Source of the DNA: Alphaproteobacteria bacterium
GTDB lineage: Bacteria; Pseudomonadota; Alphaproteobacteria; UBA8366
Direction: 5' to 3'
Length of the DNA: 7,410 nt
Assembly (NCBI GenBank): GCA_029861675.1
Contig: JAOTYV010000247.1
Location: 1-7,410 of the forward strand
Shown here piece after piece: positions 1 to 5,084 of the stretch. Below the pieces are notes generated by a model. The model was given only the letters and a program-made list of their open reading frames with translations. It did no database searches and was not told the DNA's origin. A program made the translations under genes and the position numbers. The stretch's first letter is position 1. Every line of letters starts with the position of its first letter.

Positions 1-987
1 GGTCGGGACCTGCTCACCGCCTTCGTCGCCGGCGTCGAGGCGGAAGCCCGTGTCGGCATGCTGATGGGGGATGGCCATTATCTCAACGGATGGCACTCGA
101 CCGCGACCAACGGCACCTATGGTGCAGCGGCGGCCGCCGCGCGGCTGCTCGGGCTCGACGGCGCCGCGACCAGCACCGCCTTCGGCATCGCCGGTACCCA
201 GGCGGCCGGGCTCAAGGCGTCCTTCGGCACCATGTGCAAACCGCTGCATGCGGGCAAGGCGGCGATGAACGGATTGCTGGCGGCCGAACTCGCGGCGCGC
301 GGCTTCACCGGCCGCGACGACATCCTGGAATGCAATCAGGGTTACGGCTTCACGCAGACCGACAGCTACGATGAAGCGGCGGCACTGGACGATTTGGCGG
401 GCCATTTCTGGACGCCGAACGTGCTGTTCAAATATCACGCGGCCTGTTACGGCACCCATGCGGGCATCGAAAGCGCCGGGGCGATCCGCCAGCATCCGGC
501 TTTCGATCTCGCAAAGATCGAGCGGATTGACGTCACCGCACCGAGCCGCACCATGAATATGTGCAATATTCCGGAACCCACGACCGGGCTGGAAGTTAAA
601 TTCAGCCACCGCCACACCACGGCCATGGCGCTCACCGGCGAGCCGACCGGCGATCCCGCGCTCTACGACGAGAAGACCGCCAGCCGGCCCGATCTGGTCG
701 CGTTGCGCGGCAAGGTCAGCGTCGGCGGCGATGATTCGGTCGGCCCGAACGAAACCCACCTTACCGTCCATATGTCGGACGGCACGGTGATCCGCGAACA
801 GCGCGACATGGCGATCCCGAATACGGACCTGAAAGATCAGTGGAACAAGCTGGAAAGCAAATTCCGCGCGCTGGCGACACCGATAATTGGCGTGGCGAAT
901 ACCGAACGCGCAATCACGATCGTGGCCGAATTGGAGCAGCGGGACAGTGTTCAGGACTTGCTGGATGCCTGCGCCAAGCCGGTTTGA
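1..987 (+). CDS. MmgE/PrpD family protein, 5'-truncated by window edge
   Basis: The frame is open from base 1 and gives 328 residues ending at TGA 985-987; the family usually runs to roughly 450-480 residues, so about the first third lies outside the window. Family landmarks, numbered from base 1: HYLNGWHSTAT at 26-36 followed by an Ala-rich helix and RLLGLD; FGTMCKPLHAGKAAMNG around 75-91 with the characteristic Lys and His; and KYHAACYGTHAGIESA around 144-159, a second conserved His-containing segment. The family includes 2-methylcitrate dehydratase (PrpD), cis-aconitate decarboxylase and iminodisuccinate epimerase, all cytoplasmic enzymes acting on small polycarboxylates. The substrate cannot be told from sequence alone. 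Nothing here suggests a propionate (prp) operon: no citrate synthase or lyase neighbour is visible. The next gene downstream is convergent, so this is the last gene of its transcript. The family call is firm; the specific activity is unknown. Confidence 0.92.
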   Translation, partial: GRDLLTAFVAGVEAEARVGMLMGDGHYLNGWHSTATNGTYGAAAAAARLLGLDGAATSTAFGIAGTQAAGLKASFGTMCKPLHAGKAAMNGLLAAELAARGFTGRDDILECNQGYGFTQTDSYDEAAALDDLAGHFWTPNVLFKYHAACYGTHAGIESAGAIRQHPAFDLAKIERIDVTAPSRTMNMCNIPEPTTGLEVKFSHRHTTAMALTGEPTGDPALYDEKTASRPDLVALRGKVSVGGDDSVGPNETHLTVHMSDGTVIREQRDMAIPNTDLKDQWNKLESKFRALATPIIGVANTERAITIVAELEQRDSVQDLLDACAKPV

Positions 988-1047
988 GGGCGCTTTGGCG
1001 GATTGCTGTGGTTCGAGAGTCGAAGGCCAATTATTGGCGGGAATGGC

Positions 1048-1545
1048 CTACCGGTAATCCATGTGCTGGGCGGAGAGCCGGGATGCGACGACCCCATAGG
1101 GCCGCAGGATCGAATTGGAGCGGTCGAGGATCACACGGTCCGCCGCGGACGCGTCCTTTGCGATAAGGTAACGCTGTTCGCGAACGCCGGTAACGATGCT
1201 GTCGACCAGGCGAGGCGAGAGCAATTTCGCCAGGCGCGCGCCGTTGGCGGCCTCGGTGAGCGTGCCCGCGCTAAACTCCAGCGAGGAGGAAATAACCAGC
1301 GAGCCGGACGGTCGGATCGACTTCGGCAACTGAACGACAATCGGCGGCAGCGTATAGGTGCTGGAATAGTTGGAATCGGCGAATGCGGTATGGATCGAGG
1401 TCCGCCAATTCGACTGATCGTGAAGGAACACGGCGACGAGCATGCCGAACACGAAAAACCCGAGCGTCGCGGCAATGCACAACTTCTCTTTACCGCTGAA
1501 GACACCGCGGACCGGTTTTTTAGAAGGCATTTTAGATAAATGCAT
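1048..1545 (-). CDS. FliL-like single-pass membrane protein
   Basis: The 165-residue product has a short basic N-terminus, one strong hydrophobic segment (about residues 22-41, LCIAATLGFFVFGMLVAVFL) and an extracytoplasmic domain. That domain fits the FliL pattern: LPPIVVQLP, then a strand-like SGSLVISSSLEF, then SPRLVDSIVTGVRE (about 110-123), which resembles the 'PRIVDAFQ..LRE' block of alphaproteobacterial FliL, then DRVILDRSNSILRPYGV, matching the usual 'L..eiL.rvN..L....V'. FliL is an inner-membrane protein that associates with the flagellar stator and basal body. No other flagellar gene is in the window, so a flagellar role is only an inference. The frame extends to a TTG at 1596, but that codon abuts the candidate -10 box, so I prefer ATG 1545 (a distant GGGGA lies 12 nt upstream) or ATG 1530, which gives 160 residues. 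Both flanking genes run on the opposite strand. Confidence 0.6.
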   Translation of the reverse strand: MHLSKMPSKKPVRGVFSGKEKLCIAATLGFFVFGMLVAVFLHDQSNWRTSIHTAFADSNYSSTYTLPPIVVQLPKSIRPSGSLVISSSLEFSAGTLTEAANGARLAKLLSPRLVDSIVTGVREQRYLIAKDASAADRVILDRSNSILRPYGVVASRLSAQHMDYR

Positions 1546-1585
1546 AATAAACTGTATTCCCCATACCGTATTCACGTTATGCGCG

Positions 1586-1613
1586 AGTATCGCCAAACCG
1601 ACGTCTCGGTCAA
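1586..1613 (-). promoter_or_regulatory. Candidate sigma70-type promoter for the FliL-like gene
   Basis: Read on the minus strand, TTGACC (1613-1608) is separated by 16 nt from GATACT (1591-1586); these match TTGACA at 5 of 6 and TATAAT at 4 of 6 positions. Transcription would start near 1579, giving a leader of about 34 nt to ATG 1545, and would exclude the TTG codon at 1596 as the start. The surrounding 1546-1705 gap is AT-rich relative to the genes. It also holds two TTGAAA boxes on the plus strand (1634-1639, 1666-1671), but neither has a convincing -10 partner for the downstream operon. Confidence 0.4.
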
Positions 1614-1705
1614 ATGCGCTGGATCACACCGATTTGAAATTAATTTGGCGGAAATATGCGGATTATTGAAAGCGATCGGACCAGTAGCATGAATGAGGCC
1701 CGGCA

Positions 1706-2539
1706 ATGACCGCTGAACCCCAAATCGGCGTCGCCGCGTGCGCCGGCCGCATGGGCCGCGCGATTGCCGGAGCCGTGATCGATACGGCCGAGTGCCGGCT
1801 CGGCGGCGCCAGCCAATATGCCGGGCATCCGGCGATCGGCCGAGACGCCGGCGTGCTTGCGGGCCGTCCCGAGGCGGGACTCCCGATATCCGGCGATGCC
1901 TCGGCCATGATCGGCCAGGTGGATGCCGTCATCGACTTTTCGACGCCGGACGCCACGCGGACCCATTTGGCGGCCGCCCTCGCCCACGCGACCCCGATCG
2001 TCATCGGCACCACCGGCATGGCACCGGCGGACCACCGGGCGCTGGAGACCGCGGCGCGCGATATCGCCATCGTCGCCGCGCCGAATATGAGCGTCGGCGG
2101 CACCCTGCTGGCGGCTCTCACGGAGCACGCGGCGGCAATCCTGGACGAGGACTACGACATCGAAGTCCTCGGGTTTCAGCACCGCCATAAGGTCGATGCC
2201 CCGTCCGGCACCGCATTCTCCGTCGCCCGGGCGGCGGCGCGGGGCCGCGGCGTGCCGCCCGATACGGTCGGCGCGACGCCGCGCGACGGACACACCGGCC
2301 CCCGTCCGCCCGGCCTGATCGGCATGACGACGATCCAGGGCGGCACCGTCTCCGGCGAACACAGCGCGATATTCGCCGGCCCCGGCGAGCGGCTGGAAAT
2401 CCACCACAAACCGACCGACCGCCGGGTCTACGCGCTCGGTGCCGTACGCTCCGCGCTCTGGCTGATCTGCCGTCCGCCGGGCCTCTACGACATGCGCGAC
2501 GTATTGGGGCTGGCGTTGCGGGGAAAAACCAACACCTAG
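1706..2539 (+). CDS. dapB: DapB-family (dihydrodipicolinate reductase-like) protein with altered catalytic motif
   Basis: The 277-residue length is normal for the DapB family (E. coli 273). Visible landmarks are GRMGRAI at 14-20 in the Rossmann turn, VIDFSTP at 75-81, IGTTG at 100-104, APNMSVG at 125-131, HRHKVDAPSGTA at 159-170, RDGHTG at 193-198, SGEHSAIF at 216-223, and the C-terminal GAVRSALWL and DMRDVL blocks. DapB reduces the dehydrated 4-hydroxy-tetrahydrodipicolinate with NAD(P)H in lysine/diaminopimelate synthesis. Three changes argue against an ordinary DapB: Gln158 occupies the place of E. coli catalytic His159, Gly156 replaces the signature Glu two residues before it, and Ala11 replaces the first Gly of GxxGxxG. 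Lys162 (E. coli Lys163) and the DAPSGT loop remain. GAGG at 1695-1698 lies 7 nt before the ATG. It is the first of four tightly spaced genes with two RidA-family partners. I read it as a reductase paralogue for another imine substrate; the symbol is a family label only. Confidence 0.88.
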   Translation: MTAEPQIGVAACAGRMGRAIAGAVIDTAECRLGGASQYAGHPAIGRDAGVLAGRPEAGLPISGDASAMIGQVDAVIDFSTPDATRTHLAAALAHATPIVIGTTGMAPADHRALETAARDIAIVAAPNMSVGGTLLAALTEHAAAILDEDYDIEVLGFQHRHKVDAPSGTAFSVARAAARGRGVPPDTVGATPRDGHTGPRPPGLIGMTTIQGGTVSGEHSAIFAGPGERLEIHHKPTDRRVYALGAVRSALWLICRPPGLYDMRDVLGLALRGKTNT

Positions 2540-2564
2540 ACAACGTTAAAGGCCACCAAACCGC

Positions 2565-2924
2565 ATGATCGAACGCAAACACATCCAGAGCCTCGACGGC
2601 GCCCGCAAGGCTGAGATCGTCACCCATGGGAACCTGATCTTTTCCTCCGGCATCCAACCGGAATTCACCGACGGCGGCATCAAGGAGCAGATGACATCCG
2701 CGCTGGCCCGGCTCGACGCGCTTTTGGCCGAGCTCGGGGAAAGCCAGGCATCGATCTTCGTGATGCATGTCTGGCTGAAGGACATGCGCTATTTCGGCGC
2801 CATGAACGCGGTCTGGAACGCCTGGGCCGATGACGACAACCCGCCCGCGCGCACCTGCGTTTCGGGCGAACTCTACCGGCCCGACCTGCTCGTCGAACTG
2901 GTGATCATTGCGTGCCGCAGTTGA
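2565..2924 (+). CDS. RidA (YjgF/YER057c/UK114) family protein, canonical active-site Arg
   Basis: This 119-residue protein is the usual size for a RidA subunit. It shows NLIFSSGIQPE (23-33), an EQMTSALARLDALLAELG helix (41-58), HVWLKDM (68-74), AMNAVWNAWA (79-88), NPPARTCV (92-99) and VELVIIA (110-116). Arg96 matches the conserved Arg that binds the substrate carboxylate, and Glu111 the conserved Glu of the family. The MNAVWNAWA and PPAR spacing resembles the YoaB-like branch. RidA proteins are cytosolic trimers that hydrolyse reactive enamines and imines, such as 2-aminoacrylate from PLP enzymes, to ketoacids and ammonia. The gene starts 25 nt after the dapB-like stop, with AAAGG about 12 nt upstream as a weak ribosome site. 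Next to a DapB-type imine reductase, it probably acts on an imine/enamine of the same pathway rather than as general housekeeping. Confidence 0.9.
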   Translation: MIERKHIQSLDGARKAEIVTHGNLIFSSGIQPEFTDGGIKEQMTSALARLDALLAELGESQASIFVMHVWLKDMRYFGAMNAVWNAWADDDNPPARTCVSGELYRPDLLVELVIIACRS

Positions 2925-2926
2925 CC

Positions 2927-2931
2927 GGGGG
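2927..2931 (+). promoter_or_regulatory. Ribosome binding site fixing the start of the second RidA gene
   Basis: GGGGG lies 7 nt before ATG 2939. The frame is open to an earlier GTG at 2912 inside the preceding gene, but that codon has no comparable site, so 2939 is preferred. Confidence 0.55.
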
Positions 2932-2938
2932 CAATCGG

Positions 2939-3322
2939 ATGAGCATCACCAAAATCGGCAAGACCAAGGGGCCGCCCTCACCCAACATCCATCTCGGTGC
3001 GGCCTGCCCGGAGATGATTTCCGTGTGCCTGACCGCGCCGGACAAGTCCGGCGGCTTGACCGAGCAGACGCGGCAGATCCTCGACATCGCCGAGCGCCAC
3101 CTGATCGACGCCGGATCCGCGCACGACCGGCTCCTGATGGTGCAAGTATGGCTCGCGGACATTTCCGGCTTCGCCGAATTCCGCGACGCCTGGAACGCCT
3201 GGATCGACCCCGACAACGTGCCCGCGCTATCCGTGGTCGAGGCGCAGGCCTCGCGGCGCGATTCGCTCGTCGAAATCCGTGTCTATGCCGCACCTTCAAA
3301 CCAGAAGTCCGAGGAGACCTAA
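2939..3322 (+). CDS. Divergent RidA-family protein lacking the conserved Arg
   Basis: The 127-residue product aligns by eye with the preceding RidA: LTEQTRQILDIAERHLIDAG (40-59) with the EQ-helix, LMVQVWLADISGFAEFRDAWNAWID (66-90) with the HVWLKDM/NAVWNAWAD block, and SLVEIRVYAA (109-118) with VELVIIA. The crucial difference is NVPALSVV (93-100) where the partner has NPPARTCV: Leu97 replaces the carboxylate-binding Arg. Glu112 is retained. The N-terminal 'SG' strand is also changed (MISVCLTAP), and a charged NQKSEET tail follows the domain. The gene begins 14 nt after the first RidA gene, and the low identity argues for old divergence rather than recent duplication. RidA active sites lie between subunits, so this could be a partner in a mixed trimer, a binding or regulatory subunit, or an enzyme for a substrate without the usual carboxylate. 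The family call is good; the activity is unknown. Confidence 0.82.
   Translation: MSITKIGKTKGPPSPNIHLGAACPEMISVCLTAPDKSGGLTEQTRQILDIAERHLIDAGSAHDRLLMVQVWLADISGFAEFRDAWNAWIDPDNVPALSVVEAQASRRDSLVEIRVYAAPSNQKSEET
3311..3316 (+). promoter_or_regulatory. Ribosome binding site fixing the GTG start of the NIPSNAP-like gene
   Basis: GAGGAG, inside the last codons of the second RidA gene, ends 10 nt before GTG 3327. The alternative upstream GTG at 3279 overlaps the RidA gene by 44 nt and lacks such a site. Confidence 0.6.
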
Positions 3323-3326
3323 TCCC

Positions 3327-4028
3327 GTGATTTACCAACACCGTCTGGTCATCGCCCGCGGCGGAAAGCTCGAGCAACGCCACGAGCATTTCCAGAACGT
3401 TGCCCTGCAGGCGCTCGACGATCACGGCTCCACACTGGTCGGCGCCTGGGAAATCTGGATCGGCGTGGACGCCGGATGCGCGCTCTGGCAATTGCGCGAA
3501 CATGAGAGCCTGGCGACCTGGGAACAGCACCGCGAACGGGCCATGGCCGACACGGCGCTGCGCACCGGCCAGGACAAAGGCCTCTATCCCACGCTCGATT
3601 TTGTCGATACCGCGATCCTGCGCCTGACCGATTTCTCCCCGGAATTTCCGCCCCACTGGCCGGACCTCGACGCCGTGCGCGGACAACCGCGCGCCTTCAT
3701 CGAGCAGCGTGTCCTCACCCTCAAACCGGGGACGGCGGCGGCGCACCATGCGGTCTATGCCGATAAAATCATGCCCGCGCTGGCGCGCGACGGCGCGTCG
3801 CTGATCGGCTTCTTCGACACGGTCATCGGCCCCGGCACCACCAACACCGGCTCGCACCGGAGCGTGGAAATCCGCAGCTTCCCCGACTTGGCGTGCTGGC
3901 AAAATTGGCGCGAAGCGCAGGATAACGACGCCGAGCTGTCGCAACTGGTGAAGCGCGCGTGGCTCGAAACGGTCGACCGGGTGGAAAGCACCTTGCTGCG
4001 GCCGATGGACTACAGCCGCATTCGCTAG
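3327..4028 (+). CDS. NIPSNAP-like protein with two tandem domains
   Basis: From GTG 3327 the product has 233 residues and consists of two related halves. Half one (about 2-78) runs IYQHRLVIARGGKLEQRHEHF, ALDDHGSTLVGAWEIWIG, ALWQLREHESLATWEQHRE. Half two (about 124-202) runs FIEQRVLTLKPGTAAAHHAVY, ALARDGASLIGFFDTVIG, SVEIRSFPDLACWQNWREA. Each has the NIPSNAP layout: a beta strand with E/Q-x-R, a helix, 'G..L.G.w...iG', then a strand and 'f.dl..w...r'. These are dimeric alpha-beta-barrel (ferredoxin-like) folds of poorly known function, often beside catabolic enzymes; no catalytic motif is established. There is no signal peptide, so it should be cytosolic. It is the last gene of the operon, 4 nt after the second RidA stop, suggesting translational coupling. 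It may bind the same pathway intermediate, but this is inferred from position only. Confidence 0.72.
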   Translation: MIYQHRLVIARGGKLEQRHEHFQNVALQALDDHGSTLVGAWEIWIGVDAGCALWQLREHESLATWEQHRERAMADTALRTGQDKGLYPTLDFVDTAILRLTDFSPEFPPHWPDLDAVRGQPRAFIEQRVLTLKPGTAAAHHAVYADKIMPALARDGASLIGFFDTVIGPGTTNTGSHRSVEIRSFPDLACWQNWREAQDNDAELSQLVKRAWLETVDRVESTLLRPMDYSRIR

Positions 4029-4082
4029 ACCATTTCTTGTTTAAATTGACTCAACTGAAATGATCTATCTCTTTATTGATAC

Positions 4083-4126
4083 GCAAATACGTCGTCGCGA
4101 ACCGATGCGGTTCGCTCGGGATTTGC
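4083..4126. terminator. Hairpin between convergent genes, possible bidirectional terminator
   Basis: GCGAACCG (4097-4104) and CGGTTCGC (4108-4115) form a perfect 8-bp stem with an ATG triloop. GCAAAT (4083-4088) and ATTTGC (4121-4126) can form an outer 6-bp stem around an unpaired interior. It lies between the ends of the four-gene operon and the SDR gene, where a shared terminator is expected. There is no long T-run on either side, so efficiency as an intrinsic terminator is uncertain; an RNA-stabilising 3' hairpin is the alternative. Confidence 0.5.
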
Positions 4127-4127
4127 A

Positions 4128-4895
4128 CTAAATATTCATATACGCGCCGCCGTTGCAGTGGATCGTCTGACCGGTGATGTAGCTGGCTGCCGGGCCGACC
4201 ACGAAGCGGATCAGGTCGGCCATGTCCTGCGGTGCGCCCTTGCGGCCGAGCGGGATCTTGGTGTCGCCGCCGGCGGGCACCGGGCTGGAGGACGGGTTGT
4301 TCTCGCGCACCGTGTCGAAGGTGCCGACGACCACCTGATTGGCGCGGATGCTGTCCTTCGCCAGATCGAGCGCGAGCCCCCGGATGAACGCGTTGAGCCC
4401 CATTTTCCCCGCCATGACGTGCGACCGACCCGCTTGGCCGCGCAGCGACGACATGCCGCCGACGCCGACGATGTTGCCGCCGCCGCGTTGCCGCATCGCC
4501 GGTACGACTGCTTTTGCCAGGTGGAAGGTGCCGTGGATCGAAATGTCGATGGTCTGCTTCCAGGTTTCCCAATCCAGCTGGTCGAACGGCTTGTTGCTGC
4601 GGTTCGCCGCGTTACAGACCAGGATATCGATGCCGCCGAATTCACGGATCGCCGTATCGGCCAGCGTCCGCACGGCGTCCGGGTCGGTGATGTCCGCCAT
4701 CACCGGGATCGCCTTGCCGCCGCCGGCCCGGATGCCTTCCGCGACTTCCTCGCACAGATCCTGTGCCTGCACCGCGTTGACCACCACCGAGGCCCCGGCA
4801 CGGGCGAGTTCCTCGACCGTTGCGCGGCCGATGTTGCGCGCGCTGCCGGTCACGATCGCGACCTTTCCTTCCAACTCGTTGACGAGGTCGGCCAT
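4128..4895 (-). CDS. SDR-family (short-chain dehydrogenase-like) protein with non-classical catalytic site
   Basis: This 255-residue protein has classical SDR length and fold marks: GKVAIVTGSARNIGRATVEELARAGASVVV (10-39), MADITD (66-71), DILVCNAAN (90-98), the long helix at 160-180 and a C-terminal ITGQTIHCNGGAYM (240-253), the usual 'itGq.i.vdGG'. The family reduces or oxidises alcohol/carbonyl groups with NAD(P)(H) in the cytosol. The active site is not classical. By hand alignment Ser119 stands for the tetrad Asn, Gly147 for the Ser (Ser149/Ser150 are close by) and Val160 for the Tyr, with His159 adjacent; only Lys164 is in place. The glycine motif also reads TGSARNIG, with Asn21 for the middle Gly, and NNAG reads CNAA. 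AAAGGA lies about 7 nt before the ATG, a good ribosome site. It is convergent with the DapB-RidA operon and divergent from the reductase at 5085. It may be an atypical dehydratase/isomerase-type SDR, a binding protein, or an enzyme using His159. Confidence 0.87.
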   Translation of the reverse strand: MADLVNELEGKVAIVTGSARNIGRATVEELARAGASVVVNAVQAQDLCEEVAEGIRAGGGKAIPVMADITDPDAVRTLADTAIREFGGIDILVCNAANRSNKPFDQLDWETWKQTIDISIHGTFHLAKAVVPAMRQRGGGNIVGVGGMSSLRGQAGRSHVMAGKMGLNAFIRGLALDLAKDSIRANQVVVGTFDTVRENNPSSSPVPAGGDTKIPLGRKGAPQDMADLIRFVVGPAASYITGQTIHCNGGAYMNI

Positions 4896-4995
4896 CTTTA
4901 GTTCCTTTCATCGGCCCGCGCCGTTGCCCGATCCGCACCGGCGGGATCCGTTCCTTGGTGTGAAGCGTCGATGTTCAGTCTAGCCGTATCCGGGT

Positions 4996-5020
4996 GGCGG
5001 CGGATAGCGCCGCCGGTTTT
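4996..5020 (+). terminator. GC-rich hairpin followed by a T-run, upstream of a promoter
   Basis: GGCGGCG (4996-5002) and CGCCGCC (5008-5014) form a perfect 7-bp stem with a GATAG loop, followed by GGTTTT (5015-5020). The shape is that of a short intrinsic terminator reading rightward. The nearest rightward genes end at 4028, so it could only stop read-through transcripts crossing antisense to the SDR gene, insulating the next promoter. It could equally be an operator, since it abuts the candidate -35 box. Confidence 0.35.
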
Positions 5021-5046
5021 GCACGACACCGGTCCGGGTCTATGAT
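5019..5046 (+). promoter_or_regulatory. Candidate promoter of the ketopantoate-reductase-like gene
   Basis: TTGCAC (5019-5024) and TATGAT (5041-5046) are 16 nt apart. The -10 matches the consensus at 5 of 6 positions, and the -35 keeps the important TTG. Transcription would begin near 5053, giving a leader of roughly 30 nt. I see no comparable promoter for the divergent SDR gene in this 189-bp gap. Confidence 0.42.
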
Positions 5047-5072
5047 GGCAGCGCAGCTTCACAGTGATCATC

Positions 5073-5080
5073 AGGGAGGA
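5073..5080 (+). promoter_or_regulatory. Strong ribosome binding site fixing the start at 5085
   Basis: AGGGAGGA precedes ATG 5085 by 4 nt (5 nt from the GGAGG core). The frame is open to a GTG at 5064, but the site lies inside that extension, so the protein should begin MKKRVAVVG. Confidence 0.75.
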
Positions 5081-5084
5081 CATC

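Noticed and set aside
1026..1038. Short inverted repeat GCCAA-TTA-TTGGC between convergent genes
   Set aside because: Only 5-6 AT-containing pairs and no T-run; too weak to call a terminator.
1003..1539. Plus-strand open frame opposite the FliL-like gene
   Set aside because: The translation has no hydrophobic segment or family pattern, whereas the minus strand has a clean membrane segment, a FliL-like domain and a candidate promoter.
1634..1671. Two TTGAAA boxes upstream of the dapB-like gene as promoter elements
   Set aside because: No -10 box with acceptable match at 15-19 nt from either; the operon promoter is not identified.
1689..1709. Six-codon frame (MNEARQ) whose TGA overlaps the dapB-like ATG
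   Set aside because: ATGA overlaps arise easily by chance, it has no ribosome site of its own, and its GAG G bases simply form the ribosome site of the dapB-like gene.
2946..3944. Long minus-strand open frame (332 codons) across the second RidA and NIPSNAP genes
   Set aside because: Arg-rich low-information translation with no domain, opposite to well-supported genes.
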